Position numbers and translations under genes: made by a program
In this document: positions 22,399 through 33,198 of the stretch, piece after piece
Layout of the letters: each line of letters begins with the position of its first letter
Position numbering within the stretch: the first letter of the stretch is position 1
The notes under the pieces: generated by a model
Database searches by the model: none
The model's input: only the letters and a program-made list of their open reading frames with translations
Told to the model about the DNA's origin: nothing
Assembly: GCA_009599575.1 (NCBI GenBank)
Contig: VWND01000008.1
Location: 1,116,001 to 1,180,000, forward strand
Direction: 5' to 3'
From: Blumeriella jaapii
Lineage: Eukaryota > Ascomycota > Leotiomycetes > Helotiales > Drepanopezizaceae
Length of the DNA: 64,000 bases

Positions 22399-23397
22399 TT
22401 CGTTATTAAATTTAATATAATTTTTAACTTTCAGCTAGATAAAAAGAAAAATAAACAAAAATTAATTATTTTACTTAAAAAACAAAATTTTTTTAAATGC
22501 ATTTGCTTATTAGTTAAAAACACCGAACGATTATTAAAAAACTTAAATTATTTTTGCAACGGTTAAATAAAAAAAAATGCCGTTCGTACGTAAACCTTTT
22601 TATAAAGCGCTTTTGGCTGTATCGGAAAGGCGAAAAAAAAAGTAATTTATGCGATCCTGTTCGGTCGCATACCAATTCTAATTAAAACGAAGCTTTAAAA
22701 TTATATTTTAAAAAAAAATAGTAAAATGCTTCGTAACGTTGCCGGTGCCATCCGAATCTGTGAATTTATCGAGGTCGGAAAAAGCAAATATTCTTTTTTT
22801 TGTATTCAAAATGTTCGGTGTATTTTAATTAGTAGAAGCTTATTTTCGGAAATTAGCAAACTCGGCTTCGCGGTTTTAAATCACTTTTTTTTAAAAAACC
22901 TTTTTTTCCTAATATTATACCGTTTAAACATTCAGCTTTTAAGCGAGATTATTTAGTTTAGCTTTAAATAATATTATTACATCGTTCTGCTTTACCGCGT
23001 AAGCGAAAATATCGAGAATTTTTTAAGAGCAGGCTTTCGTATTAGCGATTAAAGCGGCGACGATTTGATCGGGATATTTAAAATGCCCCAAAATAAAGCA
23101 ATTAAAAAGTTTCGACAATTTGAAATGGTCCGATATAACTCGTTAAAAAAAAAGCGTAAAATGTATTTTGTTCCGAAATATAAGCAAAAACAGAACGGAG
23201 TTTTTTGAATATGGGTTTTATATTAAAAAAAGTTGTCGTTTCGTAGTTTCGTATCGTAAAGATTATTTTTAAAAAATCGTAAGGATTATTGTCGCGGTTT
23301 GTTAACTTTCCGTATGCGCAAAGGCAAAACAGAGTTGGCAGGCCTTTTCAGCTTAAAGACTGAAATAGAAGTGTTAAAAAAGGTTTGATAATTAATA
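22399..23397 (-). pseudogene. Element 2 gag remnant
   Basis: The remaining half of element 2 after the element 3 insertion. AT-rich, with no convincing Gag motif left; assigned to gag/leader by position between the element 3 TSD and the element 2 LTR. Confidence 0.5.
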
Positions 23398-23571
23398 TGT
23401 CAGAGGTATGAACGAGCAGAAAGTTCGTGGATAAATTGCATTAACTACGAAGTTCTAAATTTAAAAATGTCGTGAAGTCTAAGATACAATATGTGCGGGC
23501 TCCGATATCACGTGATAACAACGTGATCTTCGGACCACGTAACCAACGAACTGACGTCCCATCCTTTCACA
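23398..23571 (-). repeat. LTR of element 2 (5' LTR in the element's own orientation)
   Basis: 174 bp, TGTCAGAGGTATG... to ...ATCCTTTCACA; matches 11178-11351 and is followed by TSD AACTT. Confidence 0.92.
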
Positions 23572-23576
23572 AACTT

Positions 23577-26402
23577 TTATCGCAGATTTATTTATTAATA
23601 TAACTTTATCGCTACGGGAATAATCAAACTCTTAAAAAGCAAAAGGCCGTTTTTGTAGACAGAAAAAGCGATAATATTATTCCGAAGCTTGCAAAACGCA
23701 TTTACCAAAGCTTTATTATTGGTATATTTTAACTTCGAACTGAAGATTTTTCTCGAATATAACGCTTTCACAATTGCATTCGCCGAAATAATTTCTTAGC
23801 GCCAATCCGATTTATATTTATATCTAATCGCATTTTATTTTCGAAAATTTATTTCCGCAGAAATAAATTATATTATTTTCGATCAGAAATTGTTATCGAT
23901 TGTAAAATTAATTAAATACTAGAAATATTACTTCGAAAATGCTCGGTACAAAATTACAGTAATATCGGACCATAACAATTTTAAATATTTCATAACTATT
24001 CGAATTTTAACCAAACGTTAAGTCAAATAAGCAATAATCCTGTTAATTATCGATTTCGAAATTACATACAAAACTAGCTCGAAAAACCCCGCCGACGCAT
24101 CGTTGCGAAAATTAAATTATATTTAAGATTTCGTGCAACTAGCAAAATCATTTCTAAAGCTGGCCTTAAAACAAACTTTAAACGAATTGTTGTTTGTAAA
24201 CGGAAAAAAAGATTTATTATATCTTATCGTTTTTTATGCTTATAAATTAATTAAAAAGAATATTAAAAGCGCGCGAGCCGAATTAAAAAACGACTGGCTC
24301 GACCGACTTTAAAAATATAACAATTTGCTTATTACAAACTTCGACAACCAAACAATACAAAAACCTGAAAAAACTTCGAATATTCTGCTATAATAAAATA
24401 TTATTTCGGAAATTAAATAAGCACAAAACTTATACGAAACGCTTTCGGGTTTCGACTTTTTTTTAATTAACGATACCTGAATATATAAAAGCGTTAGGTT
24501 TTACGTTTTATTAAAATTTATTTTGAAAAAAAAGCTATTGGAAAAATTTTACGATAACCCGACCGCGAATCATTTCGGGCGAAACAAAATAACCGTTTTA
24601 TTAAAACGCTTGTTCTATTAGCCGAAAATAACCGCGAATATAAAAGATTATATTTTATTTTATATAGCTTGCAAAAGAAACAAATCTTTAAAAATAAAAA
24701 CGAACGAAAAACTTTGCTTTATTCCGATACCAAACCGATTTTAAAATAGCATTTTTTTTTAAATTTAATTACCGATCTTTCAAACGCTTCGAGCAATAGC
24801 GACTTTTCGTATAATAAAATCGGCAAAATCTTTATTTACGACGTAATATTTATTATTATTTATCGTTTAAAAAAACAATTTTACTTCGTTCCAATACGTA
24901 AAAAAATATAACTATCAGCTAATTTACTTATATTTTTTACAAAACAGTTTTTTTTTCGCCACGGCATGCTAAACGATATCGTATTAATCGCGGTTTTTTT
25001 TTTTTTTTTTTCATTTTTGCATTTTAAATTATATTTACGATTATGCTTTATATAAAACGCAAATTCTCAACCGCTTTTTATTCACAAACCGACGGGCAAA
25101 CAAAAAAAGCGAACGCAATCTTCGAAATATACTTTCGGTTTTACGTTGATTTTAATCAAAACGATTGGCCAAATCTACTTTTTTTAGCGGAATTCGCTAT
25201 TAGCAATATATTATTTTCGTTTATTAAAATATCTTTTTTTTAAACAAACGAAATCAACGCAAAACCATTTGATTTAAAAAAACTATTAAATCCCGAATCC
25301 GAATCAGCAGCAGGATTTGCAAAAAGGGCTAGAAATCATATACTAAAAATAAAAAAAAAACCCTGTTATATGCTTAAGATTTTTAAATAAAATATTACGA
25401 TAAAAAACATATTTAAACGAATTTCAAAATCGGAAAAAAAAAATATTTAAACGTAAAAAACCTGAAAACGAAAAAATCTTATAAAAAACTAAACGTTAAA
25501 AGATTTGGTTTTTTTTTAATTTTAAACAAAATTAATTTTTAAATATATAAACTACGATTGCTCGATTTTTAAAAGCTGTACGACGTTTTCTACGTGAATT
25601 TACTAAGCTTATATTATAAAACAACGAAAATGGATAAAAGCGAATAAAACGCCGAACCTCCGGGCTCCGATCTTATGAAAAACAACGCGGAAAACAAAAA
25701 AGAAAAATAGGAAATAAACCAAATTTTTAACTTTGCGTTTAAAAAACGGTGGAAAAAATTATATTTTCTGGTCCGATAAAAAAGCTGATTTTCAAACTAC
25801 GATTTTTAGCAAAAAGCAGAAAATCTGAAATACGCATCAAAGCTAGTAGTTTAATTTTTCAAAAACAACCCTTTTAAACTTAGCGCTAATAGTTAATATT
25901 ATTTGTATTTTACTCTGATATACTTTTTATACGAAACCGACCTTTTAAATAATTTTACCGAAATCCTATTATTAATTAATATCTTTTATTTTTTCAATTT
26001 TACAAAACCGACGTTTTAAAAAAAACCTTACCGTTAATTAACACTTTTTACTTTTTCAACTTTACAAAACCGACGTTTTAAAAAAACCTTACCGTTAATC
26101 GACACTTTTCACCCTTTTAATTTTATAAAACCGACGTTTTAAGAAAACCTTACATTTTTTACCTTTTCAATCTTACAAAACCGACGTTTAAAAAAAAACC
26201 TTACCGTTAATTAACACCTTTCATTTTTTCAACCCTACAAAACCGACGTTTTAATAAAATCTTACCGTTAATTAACACTTTTCACCCTTCTAACTTTACT
26301 AGACCGACGTTTTGAAAAAACCTGTCAATCCGAACCTGTTGGTCCTAATTTTATCCTTCCTAATTACTAACAAAAAGGGGCTTTATCGAAAAAAAAAGAG
26401 AA
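23577..26402 (+). pseudogene. Element 1 C-terminal RT, RNase H, integrase, chromodomain remnants
   Basis: Picks up exactly where 11177 stopped: FCNF on the left continues with YRRFI here. RNase H and integrase remnants follow in plus-strand frames. The best-preserved block is 25043-25243 with FYSQTDGQTKKANAIFEIYF and NDWPNLLFLAEFAISN, the catalytic-Glu region of the integrase core. Further on, LYDVFYVNLLS near 25570-25600 and EINQIFNFAFKKRWKKL near 25710 look like the GPY/F end and a chromodomain. Many stops; dead. Confidence 0.82.
25935..26325 (+). repeat. Tandem array of about seven ~61-bp units near the 3' end of element 1
   Basis: The word ACCGACGTTT recurs near 26008, 26070, 26130, 26180, 26241 and 26302, with a diverged copy near 25937; spacing is about 61 bp except one 50-bp unit. 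Each unit also carries TTAACACTTTTCAC-like and TTTACAAAA segments. It lies between the chromodomain remnant and the 3' LTR, so it is part of the element's 3' untranslated region. Confidence 0.85.
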
Positions 26403-26652
26403 TATTAAAAGGCACCGGCTAACCGATAAAAAAGCATGCTAAAAAAAAATACTAAAACTAAAAATAAACATCAGCATGCAGCCTTGGCCAGAATCAAGCT
26501 TTGGCCAAAATCAACCGAATCCCGAGGCAGGCCCGACCTGCCGATCCTCGGGATATAATCAAAAGAATCCCTTATACTCTCATAGTTCCCTAAGATTCAG
26601 TTTTACGAATAAATGCACTTCTGTTCCCTGGTTCTGACTTCCAACTGTGACA
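26403..26652 (+). repeat. 3' LTR of element 1
   Basis: 250 bp, starts TATTAAAAGGCACC (RIP form of TGTCAGAGGGCACC) and ends CTGTGACA; matches 1400-1646; followed by TSD TCTGC. Confidence 0.93.
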
Positions 26653-26657
26653 TCTGC

Positions 26658-28981
26658 CAAAGAGAGTCTCAGGGTAGATTGTTGGAATGGGTGTCGACAA
26701 GATTTATTATAAGCAGAAGATTGCTAAGGATTTTTCACGTGAATAGGCTGAAGATCGTGCAAAGGCAGCGCGAGCGGGAGCAACTTAAAAGGAGCTGTGT
26801 CTATACGCACCAGCCCCCGAATGATTTCATGCGTATATAGGCCTCTAGACTTAGTAAGTGCACAAGAAAGAGACCGTATAAATGACGAAAGGCGACTTCT
26901 TGTTCCCAAACCAAGTCCATCAGACAGTGAAATCCCATATGTCAAGTTTTCTGCGTCCGTGTGGGGTCCTCAACAATGGTAACACCCTGCAAACCCTCGC
27001 AGCTCGCAAGAATCATTTGCTAGAATCGAAGAATCAGCGATCAACTCCAACACCTTGTCACGACTTTGTTACTTACTTTGCAGCATGCGGCATAATTCGC
27101 TAGACATGTACCGCTAGTCCCAAGGAGAGGGCCTACCCAATATCAGTCATCTTGCAAGAGCCCGGGACATGAGCCCACGACAGCACAAGTCATCGGTATT
27201 AGGGCCACTTACAGAGCATTGCAAGTTGCGAGCTGCTGAGCAGACTGACAAGACCGCCCGGGCAGCAGTATTCTAGTTCTTGGACCATGCTGGGACAGAT
27301 AATCCGACCCATAACACGGCTCGTTGCCATCAGAGGTAGCATGAAAAGAGGACCGAAATTGCGCATTCTGGGGGATTGATTAAGAGTAACTCACTTCTGA
27401 TAACAAATTATAAGAGCACCGACGGATATATGTGAGGGAGTTGATCTCTTCGCTAAAGTGGACGCATGGCAATCTGGATCACGTTGTGCTTCTGTCATGT
27501 CGCATAAGCGGAGTACTTGGATTCAATGTCTGCCGTGTCTAACATCTCCCACAAACTTTTGTGAGGCGAAAGCCAGAAGCAATCCTGAAAAAAAGTCGCA
27601 CGATGTCCAGACAGAGTGCCACAAACCCTTCGAGCGGGGTAAAGGAACAGCCTGAGAAATGTCGGAATGTGCAGAAGAAAAAGTGGAAGTTTCGTGAATC
27701 AGACGAATTAAAGAGAACGGGGCAAAACTTACCATCCAACATGAGGTCAGAGAAGCAAAGCTCGTTTTGCTTTTACTTTTACTTGATCCGGCAAGGAGAT
27801 AGATAGCCCAGAAGAGACGTATCGCTGGGGAAAAGGTTTGTGCTGCGTAGCATCTTGTAACACCTGTCAGGTATTTATAAAAGCAGGAAGAGGAAAGGAT
27901 ATTTACTCTGACAGCACGCAACATGTCGGCGAGTCCGTAGGGACAAGCGAAGTTCTGATTTTGATTTTGAGTTAAGATGGAAGACGTCGGGCAAGTGAAA
28001 AAATGACATCAGGTGATGGACTCGCTTCAGTGGCTCTCTTCCGGCAGACGAAAAAGGAGTGAGAAATAGACATCCGAAATGGCTGATACGGCAAGAGATT
28101 CTTATGGAAAGTCTGAAAATGGCTGCTTTTATCTATTGGTGTTTGGGGTCGTTCAATAAGTTCACTTGCTGCTGGCCATAATCTAGCGTGGCAATCTGTG
28201 AGTTGCAGTAGAATCAGAACTCGAGAGAACTCGAGAGAAATGGGCAGTAATTTCTAGCAGGCAGTATAATGAATGACTCGAAGTCTTGATACGGCTAATT
28301 AGAGCCTCGGACATCATTTACATTCAATCAAAATGTCAAAACGATTGTAGGGGTATTGTTGCGAAATTTTCGAGCTCAAGAGCTTCGCCCCGAAATCGGA
28401 GATGCGGACCTTTCAATCCACAGATGTTGCTTTCGGACAATAAGCAATCTTAAGACAGATGGCAAAGCTGTTTTATCCTTGATGCATTTGTGGTTTCATT
28501 ATTTGAGAGGGGAGAGCGTAGGTGCGGTTTCGTTCTTGAGAAAAATGCTCGAGTGCCAAGACCGGAGCTCGGCTAAATTAGGAGTTGGTAAACATCCCGC
28601 AGAACTTGCTTCAGCTGAGCGTTCGATGAGACGAGAGGCTTTGATCAGCTAAACTGCCAAATTGATTGTGCACAGAAGTTGAAATTCACCGATCGTATTC
28701 AGAGAGACGTCGAATCGGGGGCAGTCTATTTTTCGGCCTACCGGTAGGTTAGGTCACGATTAGACACAGAGACCGCTGTATGTGCAAATGTCAAATTCTG
28801 ATTGCCCTCGAGGTTCAATTTAGCCACTGGATTTGCTATACTACATATAGTCAACTCCAGAGATTCTAGTGTGCGCCTCGTCTTTCAGCAACTCCCTCTA
28901 ATCTCCGGATTAGAATTTTCCATCTCAGAATGAACGGCACACCATCAAGGACGGGCTGTAAGAGGGCGATTACGTACGTTC
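26658..28981. other. Host intergenic sequence
   Basis: Normal host composition. Short frames exist on both strands (for example 27924-27523 minus, 28356-28652 plus), but none shows a family motif or a convincing exon structure. I see no RNA gene. Confidence 0.4.
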
Positions 28982-29239
28982 CTAAAACAGCTGAGAATGA
29001 CGACACAACATCTCCACAGGCACCAAAAACATCATGACAAGTCCCAAATAGCCCATTGGGGGGACGTCGAACCATGCCACAACGAGCCAAAGATCGTAGA
29101 AAGCGAAGGCGAACAGGAGGGCCGTAAAAATGCGCCGGACGACGATGAGAGTCGGGAAGAACAAGGTGAACACGAGGTACTTCAGACAGCAGACTATGAA
29201 GAGTTGATCCACGATAAGTTGCAGGGTTGGGAGAGACAT
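28982..29239 (-). CDS. Small hydrophobic membrane protein, hypothetical
   Basis: 85-codon frame starting at ATG 29239 in a good fungal context (CAACCATGTC). It is almost all hydrophobic, with two or three membrane segments: LFIVCCLKYLVFTLFFPTLI, ALLFAFAFYDLWLVVAWF, and MGYLGLVMMFLVPVEMLC. I do not recognise a family. The spacing of hydrophobic segments, a central Pro-Pro and a Cys at the end of the last segment recall the protein encoded just upstream at 29577-30062, so the two may be diverged paralogs. A longer, spliced C-terminus downstream is possible. Confidence 0.5.
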   Translation of the reverse strand: MSLPTLQLIVDQLFIVCCLKYLVFTLFFPTLIVVRRIFTALLFAFAFYDLWLVVAWFDVPPMGYLGLVMMFLVPVEMLCRHSQLF

Positions 29240-29576
29240 GGTTGAGTATCTGGTGTTTGGTCTGCCTTAGCTGCTTAAGCAAAAGTTTTCTGGTCTTCGT
29301 GTGCTGGGATGATTGAGAGGAGGTGTATTGGGATATGGAAGATACATTTTATATTATCAGGTTGAGGATGGTGTGTCAAAGACGTTCTTTGTATTGTTTT
29401 TGCGATGTAAAGAGAATGAAACGTGCATCTGCCAGAAACTTCTTGCTTTATCTTCTTCATTTAACAGCAGGTCCCCAAACACAGGTCCGTGCAGGAACAC
29501 AAAGCACCCTGACCATTTGACTCAGTGCCTTCATCCTCAAAGAAATGACGCGTTTATTCCCTGATCCGATATCCAC

Positions 29577-30062
29577 TCAAGCAGCCCGGCTCCTCTTCTT
29601 CGACCTCGGTCCGCCCTGCCAAACATCCTTCTCCAGCTCCGCAACCTCAGCCACCAGGATCTCCTCCCTCGCGGTCCGTCCCTGATCCCACCTCCTCAAT
29701 TTCTCCTCGAAAAGGCCCCATTCCGTATCATCACCCAAGGCGACCTCCCCCGCACCGTGAGAAAGTATCGCACCCCTCCCATCACATCTGTCTTCATGTT
29801 CAGCCGCCGCTGCAGAAGCCATAAGCTCGCGCTCATCTCCGCGGACAATCAGGCAGTGCAGATACGTCGCGGCGAGGAAGAACAAGGCAGCGAACGCGAG
29901 TGGCACCAGGTTTGGCGGCGTGGCGATGAATGCGTAGTGGAACATCTCGATGAAGGACTTGGCTATGGCAGCGAGGAAGACGAAGACAGTGGCGCCAAAG
30001 AGGTAGAAGCCGAACTGCAGGTAGCGCGAGCTGGGCGCGTTGGTGAGGAATGGAGAGACCAT
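29577..30062 (-). CDS. Small membrane protein with charged C-terminal tail, hypothetical
   Basis: 161 residues from ATG 30062 (MVSPFLTNAPSSRYLQFGFY); an in-frame ATG 57 bp upstream is possible, but the chosen one has context AACAACATGG and gives a start like that of its neighbour. Two or three membrane segments lie in roughly residues 15-75 (YLFGATVFVFLAAIAKSF, LVPLAFAALFFLAATYLHCL). The tail is Glu/Arg/Lys rich, probably helical (LFEEKLRRWDQ, EILVAEVAELEKDVW), and ends in the basic sequence RSKKRSRAA. No known domain. Codon third positions are GC-rich as in other host genes here. It is co-oriented with the small membrane-protein gene at 28982-29239, 337 bp away. Confidence 0.6.
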   Translation of the reverse strand: MVSPFLTNAPSSRYLQFGFYLFGATVFVFLAAIAKSFIEMFHYAFIATPPNLVPLAFAALFFLAATYLHCLIVRGDERELMASAAAAEHEDRCDGRGAILSHGAGEVALGDDTEWGLFEEKLRRWDQGRTAREEILVAEVAELEKDVWQGGPRSKKRSRAA

Positions 30063-30119
30063 GTTGTTGACGGGTGTGATGAAAACGATGAGTTTGCTTG
30101 AAGTGGGCGAATAGCGCAC

Positions 30120-32284
30120 AAAAGTGTGGTTGTTCGTTTTGGTGGGGCAGATGATGAGTGGTAATGAGAATGTAGGAGTTGAGTGGTAGAATTCAAAAAC
30201 TTCGTATCTTATACGGGTAAGGGTAGCGTATTCATGGAGGTCAATTCGTGTCGCACGTCAACAACGCTCGTGGGCAGCCGCACCCACCAAATGGGGCTTG
30301 AATCGTGCTGCTCAAGCCTGGGCCCCAATCAAGAAAAAGCTCTGTGGATTAATTAATATCCTGTACTTCACCAGGATTCTGTGCTCATAACCATGCCATA
30401 CCCAGATACGTGGTCGCTTTCCCGTTCGTTCTTTGGTTTAGCTCTCAATCGAGCTTCCTTCTTTCTCTTTAATCTCACGACTTCTCGGTCTTACTTTTTC
30501 CCATCTATTCAGGGTTCCATCACTTCCCTCTCCTCTCTCTCAACATCTCTCCTCTTTTCCTCCCCCTTCTTTCTATCTTCGTTCTCTCGCTTTCCTTTGT
30601 TCTGCACATCCAGCGGTGCCCACAGAGTGCCCAATTTGAGCAAGACTAGAGACACATTATTTTCAGCGCGAGAAGTTCCATGAAAGACTCTTGAACAACA
30701 ACAGCACAAACCGCCCTACAAGCCAAAGCAAGCGAGTTCTGATAGAGAACGAGCTTGGAGTCTTAGATTGGTCCCAATTCATCGTCATTTATCGCGAAAC
30801 CATTTGAAAGGCATGTTGTAAAACGCAGTCAATTCGAGGACTGAAACCTGCAGATATGGCCAAAGACGATGATTACAATGCGTAAGTCGTAAGTGGTACA
30901 CCCGTGGAACGTTTTTGAGCGGGAGCTTCTTCGTCGTACAACATTTTTGGTTTTGGTAAGTCAAAAGTAGTCGCTTGACCAGAAGGTTGAAAAGAGAAAA
31001 ATATGAGCTTACTGGTGTCTTTAAACTACAAGGGAAGGGCTTTATGGAACCCTGCTATTCACATTGTCTATAGAGGAGTTTGAAGAGCACATCTTGAATA
31101 GAGTGCCTCAGACTGACATCATCAGATAGAACCTCGTCAACAAGTAGCCACTAGTCATCGAGGTGCTGGTCACTATCCCATGGAAGGTTGCCATAAAAAT
31201 AAAAGGCGATACGAATTAAGGTGTTTAAAGCTGATAGCGCTTCCATCTGTTCTGGAAATACTTCAGATAGGGTGAATGTGAGAAATATCGTTCGAATTCC
31301 TAGCAGCAATGGCGACATAGTGATGGAATACACTCTCCTCGCTGCCAGCTTGTGGTACATAGCGGGTCTTGTGGCTGAACAGGGCTTGCAGCAAAGTTTG
31401 GTGTTCTTATGTATCTTCGCAGAGTAGATTATTCTGTGAAAATGACGAGAGAGCAGTTCACGATGGCAATAGAATTGCTTCTCAATATGAAGATCCGGAT
31501 GCAACAAAGCTGTCGTTCGAAGACAGAGGCAGAATATCTGGCTTGAGTTGTCACGGCTCAATATCTCTGCCTCGATGTTATATCTGTATCGGATTTCTAG
31601 ACATCATAATATAAGGTTTCCGTAATCCCTCTTTATGCAGCATTCATTTTGTGGAGAGGTCAGGAAAGATCACGTGTAATCAAATGAATTCAGAGTCACG
31701 TGATAGCACGCACCACCATGTTCAACTACCCACATCCTCGCCTTGGCTCCATTTGTTAGAAGGCCATTAAAGGATTATCACATTAACGAAAAGACTCGTC
31801 TTACCCTGTATCACTTAATACCAATACTGATGAGTGGTTGCATATCAACTACAAATTCGCAAGGTTGAAAAAGAGGCGGAAAACGTAGAAGCCGCGCTCG
31901 AAATGTCTGACTTCTTTCTGATTTGCGCTAGAAAGTGCTAGACCTAATTTTGGTGCTTAAAACATATCAAGAAAGGCGAGAGTATTCTGTTATTCCACCC
32001 GGTAGTCGTACGAGTAGGGCGGATGCAGATGAGATTTCGAAATAGAAGGTGCGCTAGCGATTTCGCTTGATTATCCTTTTCGGACGTCACGTGATCCATT
32101 TTATCATGAGCCTTTACTTTCTCAAAACTCTAAATGCTCGTCACAAGCTCAGGGAGTTGAGTTCTCGGGACTTGCGACTCCATGGTAGATATTAACGTCA
32201 CTCGTTGTGTGATCTTCAATAGCAATAAGTCTCGGTGTATATCTGGAAGTTCGTACCCGCGATTCCCACACCCGTGCTCATCCA
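30120..32284. other. Host intergenic sequence
   Basis: A pyrimidine-rich strip (about 30420-30610, mostly CTT/TCC words) could be promoter-associated. Sequences TCACGTGA (31696) and (32088) occur. Frames near 31151-31561 on either strand show no family motif. Confidence 0.4.
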
Positions 32285-33198
32285 TCAATGATCCGGCTCG
32301 TCTTCCCCTCTTTGAACAGTGTGGTCAACCGCCCACTTCCGAATGCTCTCGAAATTCCTACACACCCGTGGCGTACTACTATAATCCGGCCGCGGCTTAT
32401 CCTCACCCAAGGGTAACCGGAAGGCAAACATATCCACATCGCCCCGACACATGATGACTTGCCGTAACGTATCGATGCAATGATCCATGTGGTGCCTGAG
32501 TTCATGTTTGGACGCCGCGGCATCGCCTCCCGGCGGCTTGTAGTGCTTTTTGTAGCTCGTTTGCCTTAGCAAGTTGAGGCAGTGCAGCTGGTGGAACATC
32601 TCGATGGCGACGCGGTAGCCACGCTCTCCCGTTTCTGGGTCGGTGATTTCCAGGGCGTCTTCGGGGTCGAGCTTCATCTTGATCATTTCTTCTCGAGAGA
32701 CCATCGTGTCGCCGACTTGAGAGGGGCCCAATTAGCACACACGGGCGAGAAGAGAGGTTCTGGGGTGTTGAGCGTACTGCTACTAGTTATATAGTCCCAT
32801 GCTGCATCGACTTCTGGCCCCTTGCCTACGTACGGTCCTTTGGAGACGGGAGGCAAGTCGAAATTCTGGATCTCGTACTTGACGGCACTTTGCGCAGGCG
32901 CTACAGATTCTGTAAGTACGATAGGCTCAACACGATTGTAGAGTTGGGCAAACGTACAGTATGTATTGATCATAGGTTCAATTGGTGTCAGTGACAACAC
33001 GTCAAATGAAAGGGCTAGTGAGCCCAGGGATATCGACAACAGTATGGCGTGAGCCACCCATATCCAGCGAGAATTCAGCTTTTGAGAGCTCCGCCCTGCG
33101 TATGACTCTTCTGACCTCCAAATATCCCCAAATGCCACCTTCTTGTCTGTTAACGGCTGCGCCTGTTCGAGTGAAATTTCGTGATAGTATTTCGACAT
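32285..33198 (-). CDS. UstYa-like (DUF3328) oxidase family protein
   Basis: Type II membrane protein of the UstYa/DUF3328 family, whose studied members catalyse oxidative cyclisation or chlorination steps on fungal RiPP and related peptides. Two exons: 33198-32778 and 32715-32285, joined across a 62-bp intron (donor GTACGC, branch TGCTAAT, acceptor AAG); 283 residues, a usual length. Residues about 45-66 form one membrane helix (WIWVAHAILLSISLGSLALS), leaving a short cytosolic N-terminus. Both family signatures are present and intact: HQLHCLN and, about 30 residues later, HHMDHCIDTLRQ. An upstream in-frame ATG at 33219 would add seven residues. I see no precursor-peptide, P450 or other biosynthetic gene beside it, so its pathway is unknown. 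It sits in a small gene island between two transposon blocks. Confidence 0.88.

Larger units (their letters stand above)
11178..23571 (-). mobile_element. Element 2: RIP-degraded Ty3/gypsy LTR element, minus strand, carries element 3
   Basis: Flanked by the duplication AACTT (11173-11177, 23572-23576) and bounded by 174-bp LTRs. Internal coding remnants are on the minus strand: chromodomain and GPY/F module near 11820-12110, integrase near 12100-13000, RT near 13900-14560 (INDILVY near 14120), protease with DSGTIDNFINYVFVQ in 15246-15494, gag beyond. Removing element 3 and one TSD copy leaves about 5.99 kb. The interior is strongly RIP-mutated and dead. Confidence 0.92.
1400..26652 (+). mobile_element. 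Element 1: RIP-degraded Ty3/gypsy LTR retrotransposon, host of two nested insertions
   Basis: The outermost element is flanked by the 5-bp duplication TCTGC (1395-1399 and 26653-26657) and bounded by LTRs of 247 and 250 bp that start with TGT (TAT in the mutated copy) and end in ACA. Removing the two insertions (element A and element 2, each with one TSD copy) leaves about 6.45 kb, a normal length for a chromodomain-type gypsy element. The plus strand carries RIP-damaged gag (CCHC-like knuckle near 9522-9563), protease (VDCGA near 9820), RT (YLNDILIYS near 10910), RNase H, integrase (FYSQTDGQTKKAN near 25077) and a chromodomain-like remnant near 25690-25800. Stops are everywhere, so it is dead. 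Outer position makes it the oldest member of the stack. Confidence 0.93.

Noticed and set aside
25935..26325. Regular ~61-bp repeats as a CRISPR array
   Set aside because: There are no conserved short repeats with unique spacers, no cas genes, and the context is a eukaryotic retroelement.
8557..26400. AT-rich block as a mitochondrial insertion or a centromere
   Set aside because: Retrotransposon motifs, LTR pairs and target duplications explain all of it; no mitochondrial gene was recognised.
30381..30683. 100-codon plus-strand Ser/Phe/Leu-rich frame
   Set aside because: It comes from a pyrimidine-rich tract with no motif; more likely promoter or intergenic sequence.
32182..32454. Plus-strand frame overlapping the UstYa-like gene
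   Set aside because: It is antisense to the conserved HxxHC-containing exon.
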